Assembly: GCA_963757945.1 (NCBI GenBank)
Contig: CAVWTN010000001.1
Coordinates: 682,001 to 746,000 of the forward strand
Direction of reading: 5' to 3'
Origin: CAVWTN01 sp963757945
GTDB lineage: Bacteria; Vulcanimicrobiota; Vulcanimicrobiia; Vulcanimicrobiales; Vulcanimicrobiaceae
DNA: 64,000 nt
Every line of letters begins with the position of its first letter. The first letter of the stretch is position 1. Shown here one piece after another: positions 34,490 to 43,271 of the stretch. The notes under the pieces are model-generated. The model searched no databases. It saw only the letters and a program-made list of their open reading frames with translations, and was not told where the DNA came from. The translations under genes were made by a program, and so were the position numbers.

Positions 34490-36189
34490 CGGCCGCCGCC
34501 CATCCCGCCCGGGACTCGCGTCGTCGTGGAACCGAGCGCCGCGGGCGCCGCCGCGCTCGCCGACGTGGAGCCGGCCGCCTTGCCACCCGAGACGACGACG
34601 TTGTCGCCGGGCGAGAGCGACGCACCCGCCGCCGGGACGACGGCCGCCGACGCGCCGCTCACCAGGCTGACCGTCACGTTGACCGCCCGCAATGCCCCGC
34701 CCGCGTCCTGAACGTAGAGCCGCGACTGGCTGCCGGCGACGATCGCGCCCGTTCCCGCGGAGCCTGTGGCTCCCCAGGGCGAGGCTGCCGCGCTCGAGCG
34801 TGGCGCCGACGTCGCCGAACCGGAAGCCGTGCTCTTCGCTCGGGCCGGACGCAATTCGGCGGGCGGGCGCCAACTCAGCGCGGCGATCGGCACGACGAGC
34901 GCGTCGGCGGCCGTGTTCCCGACGTGAATCGACGAGTTCGCGGTCATTCCGGGGAGCAGGCGGCCGTCGGTATTGTCGACGAGGACGACCGCGGTGTAGG
35001 TCACGACGTTGGAAACGACGGTGGCGTTGATGCGCGTTTGCGAGATCGTGCCGTGGAAGGTCTGCCCAGGGTAGGCCAGGACGCTGAAGTCGACGGCTTC
35101 ACCGACTTTCACCGTGCCGATATCGGGCTCGCCGACGGCCAAGTCGACTTCCATCTTGCGCAGGTCTTTGGCGATCGTGAACAGGGTCGGCGTCGAAAAT
35201 GAGGCTGCCACCGTCTGCCCGACCGAAACGGCCCGGGAGACGACCGTCCCGTCGACCGGCGAGGTGATCACCGTGTGGTCGACGTCGAGTTGGGCTTGCA
35301 GGACGCGGCCCTGGGCGACGACGACCGCGGCTTGGGCCGCTGAGGCGGCCGAGCGCGAGGCGGATGCCGATGCGAGCGAGGCGGTCCCCGTCTCCGTTTG
35401 CGCGATGCCCTGTTCGGAACTCGCGGCGGCCTGGCTGCGCGCGGCGACCGTCTGCAGCCGGGCTTGGGCGGCCGACACTTGGGCGGACTTGTACGAGCCG
35501 CTCGCGGCGATCTCGGCGGCGGTGTCGGCATCGACTTGGCTCTGCGCGACGTAGCCTTGCGCGAGCAAACCCTTGCTGCGCGCGAGCGTTTGGTCGGCGA
35601 GCGTCAGCGTGCTCTTCGCACTCGCGACGGCGGCGTCGGAGCTGCGCACCGCGGCGTCCGCGACGAGCACGGCCTGCTCGGCGGCAGCCTTCGTGGAGGC
35701 GGCCGCGCGCGCGGTCGCGAGCGCCGCGTCGGCGCTCGAGCCGGAGCCTTGCGCCGTCGCGACGGCGGCGGTCGCCTGGGCTTGCGCCTGCGCGAGCGAG
35801 CCCTTTGCCTGGTCCAAGACGGATTGCAACTGCGTCGGATCGATGCGGGCGAGGACTTGGCCGGCGTGCACTTTGCTGTTGAAGTCGACTTCGAGGCTTT
35901 GGATCGTCCCCGACACTTGCGAACCGATGCTGATCGTATCTTGCGGGTTGACGACCCCGGTCGCCGTCGCGTAGGCGACGAGCGTTTGGCGCTGGACGGG
36001 CGCCGTCACCAGCGGCGTCGTCGCCGGCTGCCGGAAGAAAAAGTAGTACACCGCAATTCCGATGGCCAGCAGGACGGCGAGCGCAATTCCGATTTCGACG
36101 GCTCGCGGCGAGAAGCGCTTCTTGGGAGGCGGCCCCGGAGGAGGAAGACCTTTGCCGTTCGTGCGCGGCGTCGCCGTCGTCTGCTGCAT
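34486..36189 (-). CDS. MacA-like periplasmic adaptor, extended
   Basis: A 567-residue membrane-fusion protein with an N-terminal Pro-rich cytoplasmic tail, one helix (VEIGIALAVLLAIGIAVYYF), lipoyl halves (SQVSGTIQSLEVDFNSKVHA and VDHTVITSPVDGTVVSRAVS) and a beta-barrel (AVDFSVLAYPGQTFHGTISQ). It is longer than the usual 370-400 aa because of a very Ala-rich helical hairpin (about residues 120-310) and a Gly/Ser/Ala-rich C-terminus. First gene of the operon. There is no TolC-like gene nearby. The minus-strand leader 36190-36240 is AT-rich and probably holds the promoter. Confidence 0.87.
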   Translation of the reverse strand: MQQTTATPRTNGKGLPPPGPPPKKRFSPRAVEIGIALAVLLAIGIAVYYFFFRQPATTPLVTAPVQRQTLVAYATATGVVNPQDTISIGSQVSGTIQSLEVDFNSKVHAGQVLARIDPTQLQSVLDQAKGSLAQAQAQATAAVATAQGSGSSADAALATARAAASTKAAAEQAVLVADAAVRSSDAAVASAKSTLTLADQTLARSKGLLAQGYVAQSQVDADTAAEIAASGSYKSAQVSAAQARLQTVAARSQAAASSEQGIAQTETGTASLASASASRSAASAAQAAVVVAQGRVLQAQLDVDHTVITSPVDGTVVSRAVSVGQTVAASFSTPTLFTIAKDLRKMEVDLAVGEPDIGTVKVGEAVDFSVLAYPGQTFHGTISQTRINATVVSNVVTYTAVVLVDNTDGRLLPGMTANSSIHVGNTAADALVVPIAALSWRPPAELRPARAKSTASGSATSAPRSSAAASPWGATGSAGTGAIVAGSQSRLYVQDAGGALRAVNVTVSLVSGASAAVVPAAGASLSPGDNVVVSGGKAAGSTSASAAAPAALGSTTTRVPGGMGGGR

Positions 36190-36231
36190 GGCAGCTATCG
36201 TATCGCTCGAATGTGTAGCGTTTGTGTCGTA

Positions 36232-36723
36232 CTATCGATCTTTCGTAGCGTCGGCTTCCAGCGTCTCCGAGGTGATGACGTCGATCTTGGCGCGGGCGCT
36301 GTCGTAGCGCACCTTCGAGCCGAAGGCGCGCTCGATCGCGGTCGAGACGACCATGGCCCGTCCGCGCAGCGCGAACGGCGCCTGCGAGAGGACGAGCGGA
36401 CTCCCGTTCAGCGTCGCGTTCTTCTCGCCGAGCTTCATGAGCAAGGTCTTGTTTCCGCGCACGAGCGCGATCTCGCGGGTCTTCGGATCGAAGCTCGCGG
36501 CCGCGCCGAGTCCGCCTGCGACCGCTCGAACGGGCACGAAGGCCTGGCTCGCGTGCGTGACGGGCGGAACGTCCATAGCGACGCGCTGACCATCGACCTC
36601 GAGCGTCGCAGGGCGCGCGAAGAACATCCCGATCGCCGCGAGCGTCGCCGCCAGGAGCGTCCCGAAGACGATCGAGCGGCTAGGGAGCAGCGGCAGCGGC
36701 GAGTTTTCCGGCTGCGGTCTCAT
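36232..36723 (-). CDS. Copper amine oxidase N-terminal-like domain protein
   Basis: A 163-residue protein with an N-terminal membrane anchor (SIVFGTLLAATLAAIGMFFA) and a CuAO_N1-type beta domain: LEVDGQRVAMDVPPVTHASQ, AFVPVRAVAGGLGAAASFDP, LVRGNKTLLMKLGEKNATLN. Such domains are common stalk or wall-associated modules. ATG 36723 lies inside the ispG end (44-bp overlap), so a start further in is possible. It is the last gene of the ispG cluster. Confidence 0.75.
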   Translation of the reverse strand: MRPQPENSPLPLLPSRSIVFGTLLAATLAAIGMFFARPATLEVDGQRVAMDVPPVTHASQAFVPVRAVAGGLGAAASFDPKTREIALVRGNKTLLMKLGEKNATLNGSPLVLSQAPFALRGRAMVVSTAIERAFGSKVRYDSARAKIDVITSETLEADATKDR

Positions 36724-37843
36724 GGACGTAGTCGGGATATTCTTCGGCAATGACCTTCTCGATCTCGATTCGTAAGGCGTGCAACAGATCGGCTTCCGGA
36801 AAGGTTCCGACGAGGGCCCCTTTCCGGTAAATCGCGCCCTTGCCCTTACCACCCGCGATGCCCACATCGGCCATCTTTGACTCCCCGGGGCCATTGACGA
36901 CGCAGCCCATCACGGCTACCTTGACCGGCGCCGTGTACTCTTTCGCGATCGCCTCCACGCTGCGCGCGAGCGCGACGACCTGGATCTCGGCGCGCCCGCA
37001 CGAGGGGCAGGCCGTGATGTCGAAGCCCTTTTCGCGCAAACCCAGCGCCTTGAGGATCCCCCAGCAGACGGGGACTTCTTCGATCGGGTCGGCGGCGAGC
37101 GAAACGCGCATCGTGTCGCCGATCCCTTCCCAGAGCAGAATTCCAAGGCCGATCGAGCTCTTGATCGTGCCTTCGCGCGGCAGGCCGGCCTCCGTGATCC
37201 CAAGGTGCAGGGCGTAGGGCGTTCCGCGCTCGGCCAGGCGCCGGTCCATGAGCCGGTAGGCATAGACCGTCGTCGCGACCTCATGCGCCTTGAGCGAGAT
37301 CACGATGTCCGTGTGCCCGAGATCTTCCAAGATCGCGACGTGGCGCAAGGCGGATTCGACCATCGCCTCGGGGGTCAGGCCGAACTTCAACTCCAGATCG
37401 TGCGCGAGCGAACCGAGATTGACGCCGATGCGGATCGGCGTCTTGCGCTCGATCGCGAGCTCGACGACTTCGCGCGTCTTCTTCGGATCGGTGATGTTGC
37501 CCGGATTGAGCCGCAGCTTGGCGACGCCCGCATCGATCGCGGCCAGCGCCATGCGGTGATCGAAGTGCACGTCGGCGACGATCGGCACGGGCGAGCGCTT
37601 GACGATGTGCGGCAGACCCTCCGCGTCGCGGATGTCCTGGCAGGTGACGCGGACGATCTCGCAGCCGGCCATCGCGAGACCGTAGACCTGTTCGAGCGTG
37701 CGCTCGTAATCGGCGGTGTCGGTCGTGGTCATCGACTGGACCGCGACCGGATGCGTGCCGCCGATCCACACGCCCTTGGCGTCCGATTCCCCGCTCTTGT
37801 TCTTGAGATAGACCGGCTTCGATTCCCGGCGAAAACGAACCAT
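36680..37843 (-). CDS. ispG: 4-hydroxy-3-methylbut-2-en-1-yl diphosphate synthase
   Basis: A 387-residue IspG (GcpE): TIM-barrel half with VWIGGTHPVAVQSMTTTDTA and KLRLNPGNITDPKKTREVVE, and iron-sulfur half with FDITACPSCGRAEIQVVALA and VAVMGCVVNGPGESKMADVG, giving the three cysteines of the [4Fe-4S] cluster. It catalyses the penultimate step of the methylerythritol phosphate pathway. 2-3 nt after rseP. Together with dxr in this cluster it confirms the MEP route. Confidence 0.95.
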   Translation of the reverse strand: MVRFRRESKPVYLKNKSGESDAKGVWIGGTHPVAVQSMTTTDTADYERTLEQVYGLAMAGCEIVRVTCQDIRDAEGLPHIVKRSPVPIVADVHFDHRMALAAIDAGVAKLRLNPGNITDPKKTREVVELAIERKTPIRIGVNLGSLAHDLELKFGLTPEAMVESALRHVAILEDLGHTDIVISLKAHEVATTVYAYRLMDRRLAERGTPYALHLGITEAGLPREGTIKSSIGLGILLWEGIGDTMRVSLAADPIEEVPVCWGILKALGLREKGFDITACPSCGRAEIQVVALARSVEAIAKEYTAPVKVAVMGCVVNGPGESKMADVGIAGGKGKGAIYRKGALVGTFPEADLLHALRIEIEKVIAEEYPDYVHETAAGKLAAAAAP

Positions 37844-37845
37844 GA

Positions 37846-38970
37846 CTAAAAGACGCCTTTTCCCGCGACGAGGTTCGCGATGTCGTGGTAGGCCACGAAG
37901 AGCATCAGAACCATGAGGAGCGCGAATCCCGTGACGTGGACGAATGCCTCACGCTCGGGATCGACCGGTTTGCCGCGGAGCATCTCCGCGAGGATGAAGA
38001 TGCCGCGACCGCCGTCGAGCGCCGGGATCGGCAGCAAGTTGAAGATGCCCAGCGCCATCGAGATGCCCGCCGCGAGCTGCAGGTACGGCGCCCAGCCGAG
38101 ATCCTGCAATTGCGATGCGGCGCGCCCCATGCCGATCACGCCGCTGACGTGCTGGAAGCGGTCGCCGGGGTGCATGACGAGATCCGCGACGCCCGCGATG
38201 TTCCCCACGAAGAGCGCGACCGTTCCGAGCCAGGCTTCCTGAACGCCCTTGACGGGGCCGACGCGCTCGAAATTCGGGATGACGGCAAAGCCGATCCGGC
38301 CCTCGACCTTTCCGCCCTCGGTGACGGGTTGCGGCGTCACGTGGATCTCTTGGACCTGGCCGTGCCGCTCGAAGCGCACCGTCAGCGGAACGTTCGCCGA
38401 GCGGTGGATCCGTTCGACCATCGCCTTGCCGCTCGTGACCGGCTCGCCGTCGATCGAGACGATGCGATCGCCGAACTCCAGGCCGGCGCGCGCGCCGGGG
38501 GAGCCGGCCTTCACTTGGCCGACGAGCGTGCTGTTCGCATCGGTCGCGATGCCGAACGCGACCGCGCTCGCGAGCAGGATCACGAACGTCACCACGATGT
38601 TCGCGATCGGGCCCGCGCCGACGATCGCCAGGCGCTGCCACGGCTTCTTGCTTTGGAAGTTGTCCGACCCGTCGAGTGCGGCCATCGTGCTGCGGTAGCT
38701 GCGCTGCTGCTCGGCCTCGCTCGACTTCCCGTCTTCGCCCTGCATCGCGCAGTAGCCGCCGATCGGCAACAGGTTCAGGCGGTAGTTCGTCCCGCTGCGC
38801 GGCGAGGTCCACTTCAGGAGCGTCGGCCCCATGCCGAGCGCGAAATCGTTGACGCGCACGCCGTTCCAGCGCGCCACCAAGAAGTGCCCGCCTTCGTGCA
38901 GCACGATCAGAACCGAGAGCATCACGAGGAACACGAGGGTGTGCGTCAGGGTGTCGATGGTCATCATCAT
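37846..38970 (-). CDS. rseP: RseP-family intramembrane zinc metalloprotease
   Basis: A 374-residue M50 protease: H-E-x-x-H in IVLHEGGHFLVARWNGV, one PDZ domain (about 150-230; GLEFGDRIVSIDGEPVTSGK), and the second metal site in FNLLPIPALDGGRGIFILAE. It is shorter than E. coli RseP, with one PDZ. It cleaves membrane-bound anti-sigma factors or signal-peptide remnants. The start overlaps the dxr stop (ATGA), three ATG codons in tandem at 38970. Confidence 0.93.
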   Translation of the reverse strand: MMMTIDTLTHTLVFLVMLSVLIVLHEGGHFLVARWNGVRVNDFALGMGPTLLKWTSPRSGTNYRLNLLPIGGYCAMQGEDGKSSEAEQQRSYRSTMAALDGSDNFQSKKPWQRLAIVGAGPIANIVVTFVILLASAVAFGIATDANSTLVGQVKAGSPGARAGLEFGDRIVSIDGEPVTSGKAMVERIHRSANVPLTVRFERHGQVQEIHVTPQPVTEGGKVEGRIGFAVIPNFERVGPVKGVQEAWLGTVALFVGNIAGVADLVMHPGDRFQHVSGVIGMGRAASQLQDLGWAPYLQLAAGISMALGIFNLLPIPALDGGRGIFILAEMLRGKPVDPEREAFVHVTGFALLMVLMLFVAYHDIANLVAGKGVF

Positions 38971-40184
38971 CCTATTGAACGCCGCGAATCGAGAGAACGA
39001 TGCCGGCGCGCTTCCACCGCATGGCGAGCGAGATCCCGGGCCCTGGCGTCGGCGGCGCGCACGGACCCTAACGAGAGCGGTTCGTCGGGAGTGCCTACGA
39101 GGACCTCGCGGACGACCTCCGGGATCTCCCCAAAGAGCAGAGCGCCCTCGACGAAGGCGTGCACGACGACCTCATTGGCGGCCGAAAGGGCCGCCGGGAC
39201 CGTCCCGCCCCGCCGCAGGGCCTCGTAGGCCAGGCCCAGGCACGGGAATCGCTCGAGATCGGGCCGCTCGAACTCGAGCCGCACGCGGGAGTCGCCCGGG
39301 GCCGCGCCGAGCGCCGCGAACGGATCCGCGGCGGCGATGTCGGGGAGGCGCTCGGGGAACGCGAGCGCGTACCCGATCGGCAAGCGCATGTCGGGCGGCG
39401 CGAGCTGCGCCTTCACGTTGCCGTCCCGGAAGATCACGAAGCCGTGCGCGATGCTCGTGCGATGGACGGCGACCGCGATCCGCTCGCCGGGGATCCCGAA
39501 GAAGCGGCTCGCCTCGATCACTTCGAGCCCTTTGTTCATCAGCGAGGCCGAGTCGATCGTGTTCTTCACGCCCATCTGCCAGGTCGGGTGGCGCAGGGCG
39601 TCAGCGACGGTCGCCCGCCGGATCGCTGCGGCGTCCTTTTCCCAGAATGGGCCGCCCGAGGCGGTGAGCACGAGCGTCGCCACGCTCTCGGGCGCCTCGC
39701 CGACCAGACACTGAAAGAGCGCGCTGTGCTCGCTGTCGACCGGCAAGAGCAGCGCGCCGCTCGCGCGCGCGGCCGCGAACAGCAGCTCGCCGGCCGCCAC
39801 CACGAGTTCCTTGTTCGCGACGGCGATCGTGATGCCGCGCTCGACGGCCGCGAAGACCGCATCGAACGCGACGGCGCCGTCGGTCGCGGCGAGCAGCACG
39901 TCGGCGCCGCTCTCGACCGCGACGGCGAGCAGCCCGGCCGGCCCCGCGAGCGCCCGGCCTCCCGCCGGCAACGCGGCGCGCAGCGCGTCGAGGCCGCTTT
40001 CCGCGGCGCAGGCGGCGACGCCCGGCCCGAAACGGCGCACTTGCTCGGCGAGTTCGATGACGCGCGAGCCCGCGGCGAGCCCGACGACCTCGAAGCGCTC
40101 CGGATGGCGCGCGATCACGTCGAGCGCCTGCGTGCCGATCGAGCCGGTCGAACCGAGGATCGCCACGCGCCGCCGCTTGCTCAT
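38967..40184 (-). CDS. dxr: 1-deoxy-D-xylulose-5-phosphate reductoisomerase
   Basis: A 405-residue Dxr: NADPH motif VAILGSTGSIGTQALDVIAR, VANKELVVAAGELLFAAARA, metal/substrate site LLPVDSEHSALFQCLVGEAP and LTASGGPFWEKDAAAIRRAT, then TWQMGVKNTIDSASLMNKGL. It commits to the MEP pathway. ATG 40184 overlaps the cdsA stop (ATGA) and its own stop overlaps rseP, so cdsA-dxr-rseP are tightly coupled. Confidence 0.95.
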   Translation of the reverse strand: MSKRRRVAILGSTGSIGTQALDVIARHPERFEVVGLAAGSRVIELAEQVRRFGPGVAACAAESGLDALRAALPAGGRALAGPAGLLAVAVESGADVLLAATDGAVAFDAVFAAVERGITIAVANKELVVAAGELLFAAARASGALLLPVDSEHSALFQCLVGEAPESVATLVLTASGGPFWEKDAAAIRRATVADALRHPTWQMGVKNTIDSASLMNKGLEVIEASRFFGIPGERIAVAVHRTSIAHGFVIFRDGNVKAQLAPPDMRLPIGYALAFPERLPDIAAADPFAALGAAPGDSRVRLEFERPDLERFPCLGLAYEALRRGGTVPAALSAANEVVVHAFVEGALLFGEIPEVVREVLVGTPDEPLSLGSVRAADARARDLARHAVEARRHRSLDSRRSIG

Positions 40185-41119
40185 CGGACTTGCGTCTCGC
40201 GCATCAGCTCGTGCAGCCCCGGCACCGCGAAGCCGATCAGCCACAGCGAAAAGTAGAATCCGATCCCGCCGAACATGAACGAATCGAAGCGATCGAGCAC
40301 GCCGCCGTGGCTGTGCAGCGCGGAACCCGCGTCCTTCACGCGCGCATCGCGCTTGAGACCGCTCTCGACGAGGTCGCCCGCCTGCGCCGCGAGCGAGGTG
40401 ATCGCGCCGATCAGCGCGCCCTGCCACCACGCGAAGTGCAGGGCCGGCAGGAAGGCCAAGCACGCGCCGAGCGCGGTCGGAACGAACAGCCCGCCGAGCG
40501 CCCCTTCAACGGTCTTGCGCGGCGAGATCGGCGTCAGCGGCGTGCGCCCGAACGAGATGCCGACGACCATCGCCGAAATGTCCGTCATCGCGATCAGAAA
40601 GAGCGCGGCGAACGTGAGCGGCATCCCGATCTCGGGCATCGCCCGGATCGTGACGAAGTACGAGAGCAGCTTGCCGATGTACAGCACGCCGAGCAGCGTG
40701 TAGCCGCTCGCCGCGAGCCGGTTCTCCTTGGCGGTGAACGTCGCCGTCGCGAGCGCGATCACGACGGTCGCGCCGAGCAGCACGCTCTCGTAATGCCGGA
40801 TCATGCCGAAGTACGCGAGCGCGATGTAGGCGACGACGGCGCCGAGCGCGACGGGAAACTCGACCGTGGGCCCCTTGCGCCCCGAGAGCTGCGCGAACTC
40901 CCAGAGCGAGCCGACGGCGATCGCCAAGACCAGCAACGCGTAGGCCGGGGGCCAGACGACCGTGCCGAAGCCGACCGCGGCGATCGTCAACCCGGTCGCA
41001 ATGCGGCGCGGCCAATCGACGCGCTTGGCCTGGGCGGGCGCGGCCGCCGGGGGGGCCGGCGGCTCGGCCGCCGTCACCGTCGCCTGGGCCGCCGCGGACG
41101 CGCGCGCGGAATCATCCAA
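40181..41119 (-). CDS. cdsA: Phosphatidate cytidylyltransferase
   Basis: A roughly 312-residue membrane enzyme with about seven helices and the CdsA signature near the C-terminus: LVESGLKRDARVKDAGSALH, SHGGVLDRFDSFMFGG. It makes CDP-diacylglycerol for phospholipids. Start: TTG 41119 overlaps the stop of the 70-codon ORF; an ATG at 41173 is in frame but would overlap that ORF by 62 bp. The N-terminus before the first helix is Ala/Pro-rich (AAEPPAPPAAAPAQAKRVDW). Confidence 0.9.
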   Translation of the reverse strand: MDDSARASAAAQATVTAAEPPAPPAAAPAQAKRVDWPRRIATGLTIAAVGFGTVVWPPAYALLVLAIAVGSLWEFAQLSGRKGPTVEFPVALGAVVAYIALAYFGMIRHYESVLLGATVVIALATATFTAKENRLAASGYTLLGVLYIGKLLSYFVTIRAMPEIGMPLTFAALFLIAMTDISAMVVGISFGRTPLTPISPRKTVEGALGGLFVPTALGACLAFLPALHFAWWQGALIGAITSLAAQAGDLVESGLKRDARVKDAGSALHSHGGVLDRFDSFMFGGIGFYFSLWLIGFAVPGLHELMRETQVR

Positions 41120-41324
41120 GGCCGGGCCGCTCGTAGCGCTCGTAGCCGGCGAGCACGCTGACGCCCCCGGCATGCTCGCGCACGCGGAGCACGCGCAGCT
41201 CGCCCACGCCGAACGCGGGGAACGGCGGCGCGAGCACGCGGAACTCGATCGCGCGCGAGCCCAGGCGCGCGCGCGCTTGGGTTTCGGGCAGGAGCGTCAG
41301 GCTCTCGAGCGTCGCATCGGCCAT
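41112..41324 (-). CDS. Small protein (70 aa) in the place of uppS
   Basis: MADATLESLTLLPETQARAR at the N-terminus, then LGSRAIEFRVLAPPFPAFGV and HAGGVSVLAGYERYERPG. ATG 41324 follows the frr stop immediately (TGA-ATG) and its stop overlaps the probable cdsA start, so it is translated with both. No family recognised. In most bacteria uppS (undecaprenyl diphosphate synthase) sits between frr and cdsA; this ORF is far too short and unrelated. Confidence 0.65.
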   Translation of the reverse strand: MADATLESLTLLPETQARARLGSRAIEFRVLAPPFPAFGVGELRVLRVREHAGGVSVLAGYERYERPGLG

Positions 41325-41882
41325 TCAGACTTCCATGATCTCTTTTTCTTTGTGAACGACGAGGGCGTCGACATCCTTCGTGTACTTATCGGTCAGCTTC
41401 TGGACGCGCTCGACCGCCCGCTTGTTCTCGTCTTCGGTGAGCTTCCCGTCTTTATGCAGCGTCTTGAGTTCGTCCACGCTCTTGTGGCGGATGTTGCGGA
41501 TCGCGATCTTGCCGTCTTCCGCCTTCTTGCGGATCACCTTCACGAGATCTTTGCGCCGCTCTTCGTTCAGCGGCGGGATCGAGAGGCGCACGCTTTGACC
41601 GTCGATGTGCGGCGTCAAACCGAGGTCGCTCGTTTCGATCGCCTTGCGGATCGCGCCGACCGTCGAGCGGTCGAACGCGGCGATCTGCAGCGTCCGCGAG
41701 TCGGGCGCGCTGACCGTCGCCACCTGCTTGAGCGGCACGTGGGCGCCGTACGCCTCCACGTGCAAGCGGTCGAGCAGCGCCGTCGAAGCGCGCCCCGTCC
41801 TCACCGAGCTAAAATCGCTCCGCGTCGCTTCGAGCGCCTTGCGCATCTTATCTTCCGCGGCCTTGATGACGTCCTCGAGCAT
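41325..41882 (-). CDS. frr: Ribosome recycling factor
   Basis: A 185-residue RRF: MLEDVIKAAEDKMRKALEAT, FSSVRTGRASTALLDRLHVE, LTPHIDGQSVRLSIPPLNEE, RRKDLVKVIRKKAEDGKIAI and the C-terminal long helix. It splits post-termination ribosomes with EF-G. Start at ATG 41882, as the longer ORF (to 41978) adds non-homologous sequence. 35 bp after pyrH. Confidence 0.96.
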   Translation of the reverse strand: MLEDVIKAAEDKMRKALEATRSDFSSVRTGRASTALLDRLHVEAYGAHVPLKQVATVSAPDSRTLQIAAFDRSTVGAIRKAIETSDLGLTPHIDGQSVRLSIPPLNEERRKDLVKVIRKKAEDGKIAIRNIRHKSVDELKTLHKDGKLTEDENKRAVERVQKLTDKYTKDVDALVVHKEKEIMEV

Positions 41883-41917
41883 CGATCCCACAACCTTTCC
41901 ACAGTCTTTTCGTGTGG

Positions 41918-42661
41918 TTACGGTGTCGTGGGAACGCGCTCCCGTGGGCCGACGTAGGTTCCGATCGGTTCGCCCCACACCGCGCGCCGGATGTTGCCCG
42001 GAACGTTCATGTCGAAGACGACGATCGGGACGCGATTGTCCATGCAGAGCGTCAGGGCGGTCGAATCCATCACTTCGAGGCCGCGTTGCAGCACGTCGAG
42101 ATAGTCCAGCGTGTCGAAGCGGGTGGCGCTGGGGTCCTTGAGCGGGTCGGCGTTGTAGATCCCGTCGACCTTCGTGGCCTTGAAGATCGCCTTGGCCCCG
42201 ATCTCGACCGCGCGCAATGCGGCGGTCGTATCCGTCGTGAAGTACGGGTTCCCGGTCCCGGCCCCGAAGATCACGACGCGCCCCTTCTCGAGATGGCGCA
42301 TCGCGCGCCGCCGGATGTAGGGCTCGGCGATCTGGTGCATCGCGATCGCCGTCTGGACGCGCGAAGGCACGCCGATGCGCTCGAGCGCATCCTGCAGCGC
42401 GAGCGCGTTGATGACCGTCGCGAGCATGCCCATGTAGTCGGCCGTCGCGCGATCCATCCCGACCGCCTCGTGCGGCTTGCCGCGCCAGATGTTGCCCCCG
42501 CCGACGACGATCGCGATCGAGACGCCGTCTTTCGCGACGTCGGCGACCTGCGCCGCCATCTGCGCGGTCGTGCGCGGATCGACCGAACTCTCGGGCGAGG
42601 CGAACGCCTCACCCGAAAGCTTGAGCAGGACGCGATCGTAGGCCGGCTTCCCTTCCGCCAC
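41918..42661 (-). CDS. pyrH: Uridylate kinase
   Basis: A 247-residue UMP kinase: RVLLKLSGEAFASPESSVDP, IAIVVGGGNIWRGKPHEAVG, MDRATADYMGMLATVINALA, VVIFGAGTGNPYFTTDTTAA and KATKVDGIYNADPLKDPSAT, all family blocks. It phosphorylates UMP to UDP; usual place after tsf. Confidence 0.96.
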   Translation of the reverse strand: MAEGKPAYDRVLLKLSGEAFASPESSVDPRTTAQMAAQVADVAKDGVSIAIVVGGGNIWRGKPHEAVGMDRATADYMGMLATVINALALQDALERIGVPSRVQTAIAMHQIAEPYIRRRAMRHLEKGRVVIFGAGTGNPYFTTDTTAALRAVEIGAKAIFKATKVDGIYNADPLKDPSATRFDTLDYLDVLQRGLEVMDSTALTLCMDNRVPIVVFDMNVPGNIRRAVWGEPIGTYVGPRERVPTTP

Positions 42662-42667
42662 GGGCGC

Positions 42668-43270
42668 CTAGCCTTCGCCGAGCGAGAACTTGGCGAAGCG
42701 TCGAACTTGGATCTTCTCGCCGAGCACGCCGACGACCGAGCCGATCAACTCGGCGATCGTCTTCTCGTCATCCTTGATGAAGGTCTGATCGAGCAGCACG
42801 CGTTCCTCGTACCACTTGTTCAGCTTGCCCTCGACGATCTTCTCCAGCACGTTCGCGGGCTTGCCGGGCGGGGCGCTGCGCGCGAACTCGGCGCGCGCTT
42901 CTTCGATCTGCTCGGCCGGGACCGCCGCGCGGTCCAGATACTGCGGCGACATCGCCGCGACGTGCATCGCGATGTCGCGTGCAAGCTCTTTGAAGCGCGG
43001 GTTGCGCGCGACGAAGTCCGTCTCGCAGTTGATCTCGACGAGCACGCCGATCTTGCCCCCGGCGTGGATGTAGGCTTCGACGAGCCCCTCGTTCGCGGTC
43101 CGTTCGGCTTTCTTGGCGGCCTTGGACTGGCCGAGGTCGAGCAGTTCCTTCTTGGCGGCGTTGTAATCGCCGCCGGCGCGCAGCAGGGCGTCGCGACAAT
43201 CGATCATTCCGGCGCCGGTGTCCTCGCGCAGACGCTTGACCTCGGACGCCGCGGGCTTGTACGTAGTCAA
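42668..43270 (-). CDS. tsf: Elongation factor Ts
   Basis: A 200-residue EF-Ts, short form typical of many bacteria: EVKRLREDTGAGMIDCRDAL (UBA domain), IGVLVEINCETDFVARNPRF, with one core subdomain and a C-terminal module. Start is TTG 43270, with GGAG 7 nt upstream; earlier in-frame starts lie inside rpsB. It recharges EF-Tu. Confidence 0.94.
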   Translation of the reverse strand: MTTYKPAASEVKRLREDTGAGMIDCRDALLRAGGDYNAAKKELLDLGQSKAAKKAERTANEGLVEAYIHAGGKIGVLVEINCETDFVARNPRFKELARDIAMHVAAMSPQYLDRAAVPAEQIEEARAEFARSAPPGKPANVLEKIVEGKLNKWYEERVLLDQTFIKDDEKTIAELIGSVVGVLGEKIQVRRFAKFSLGEG

Positions 43271-43271
43271 C

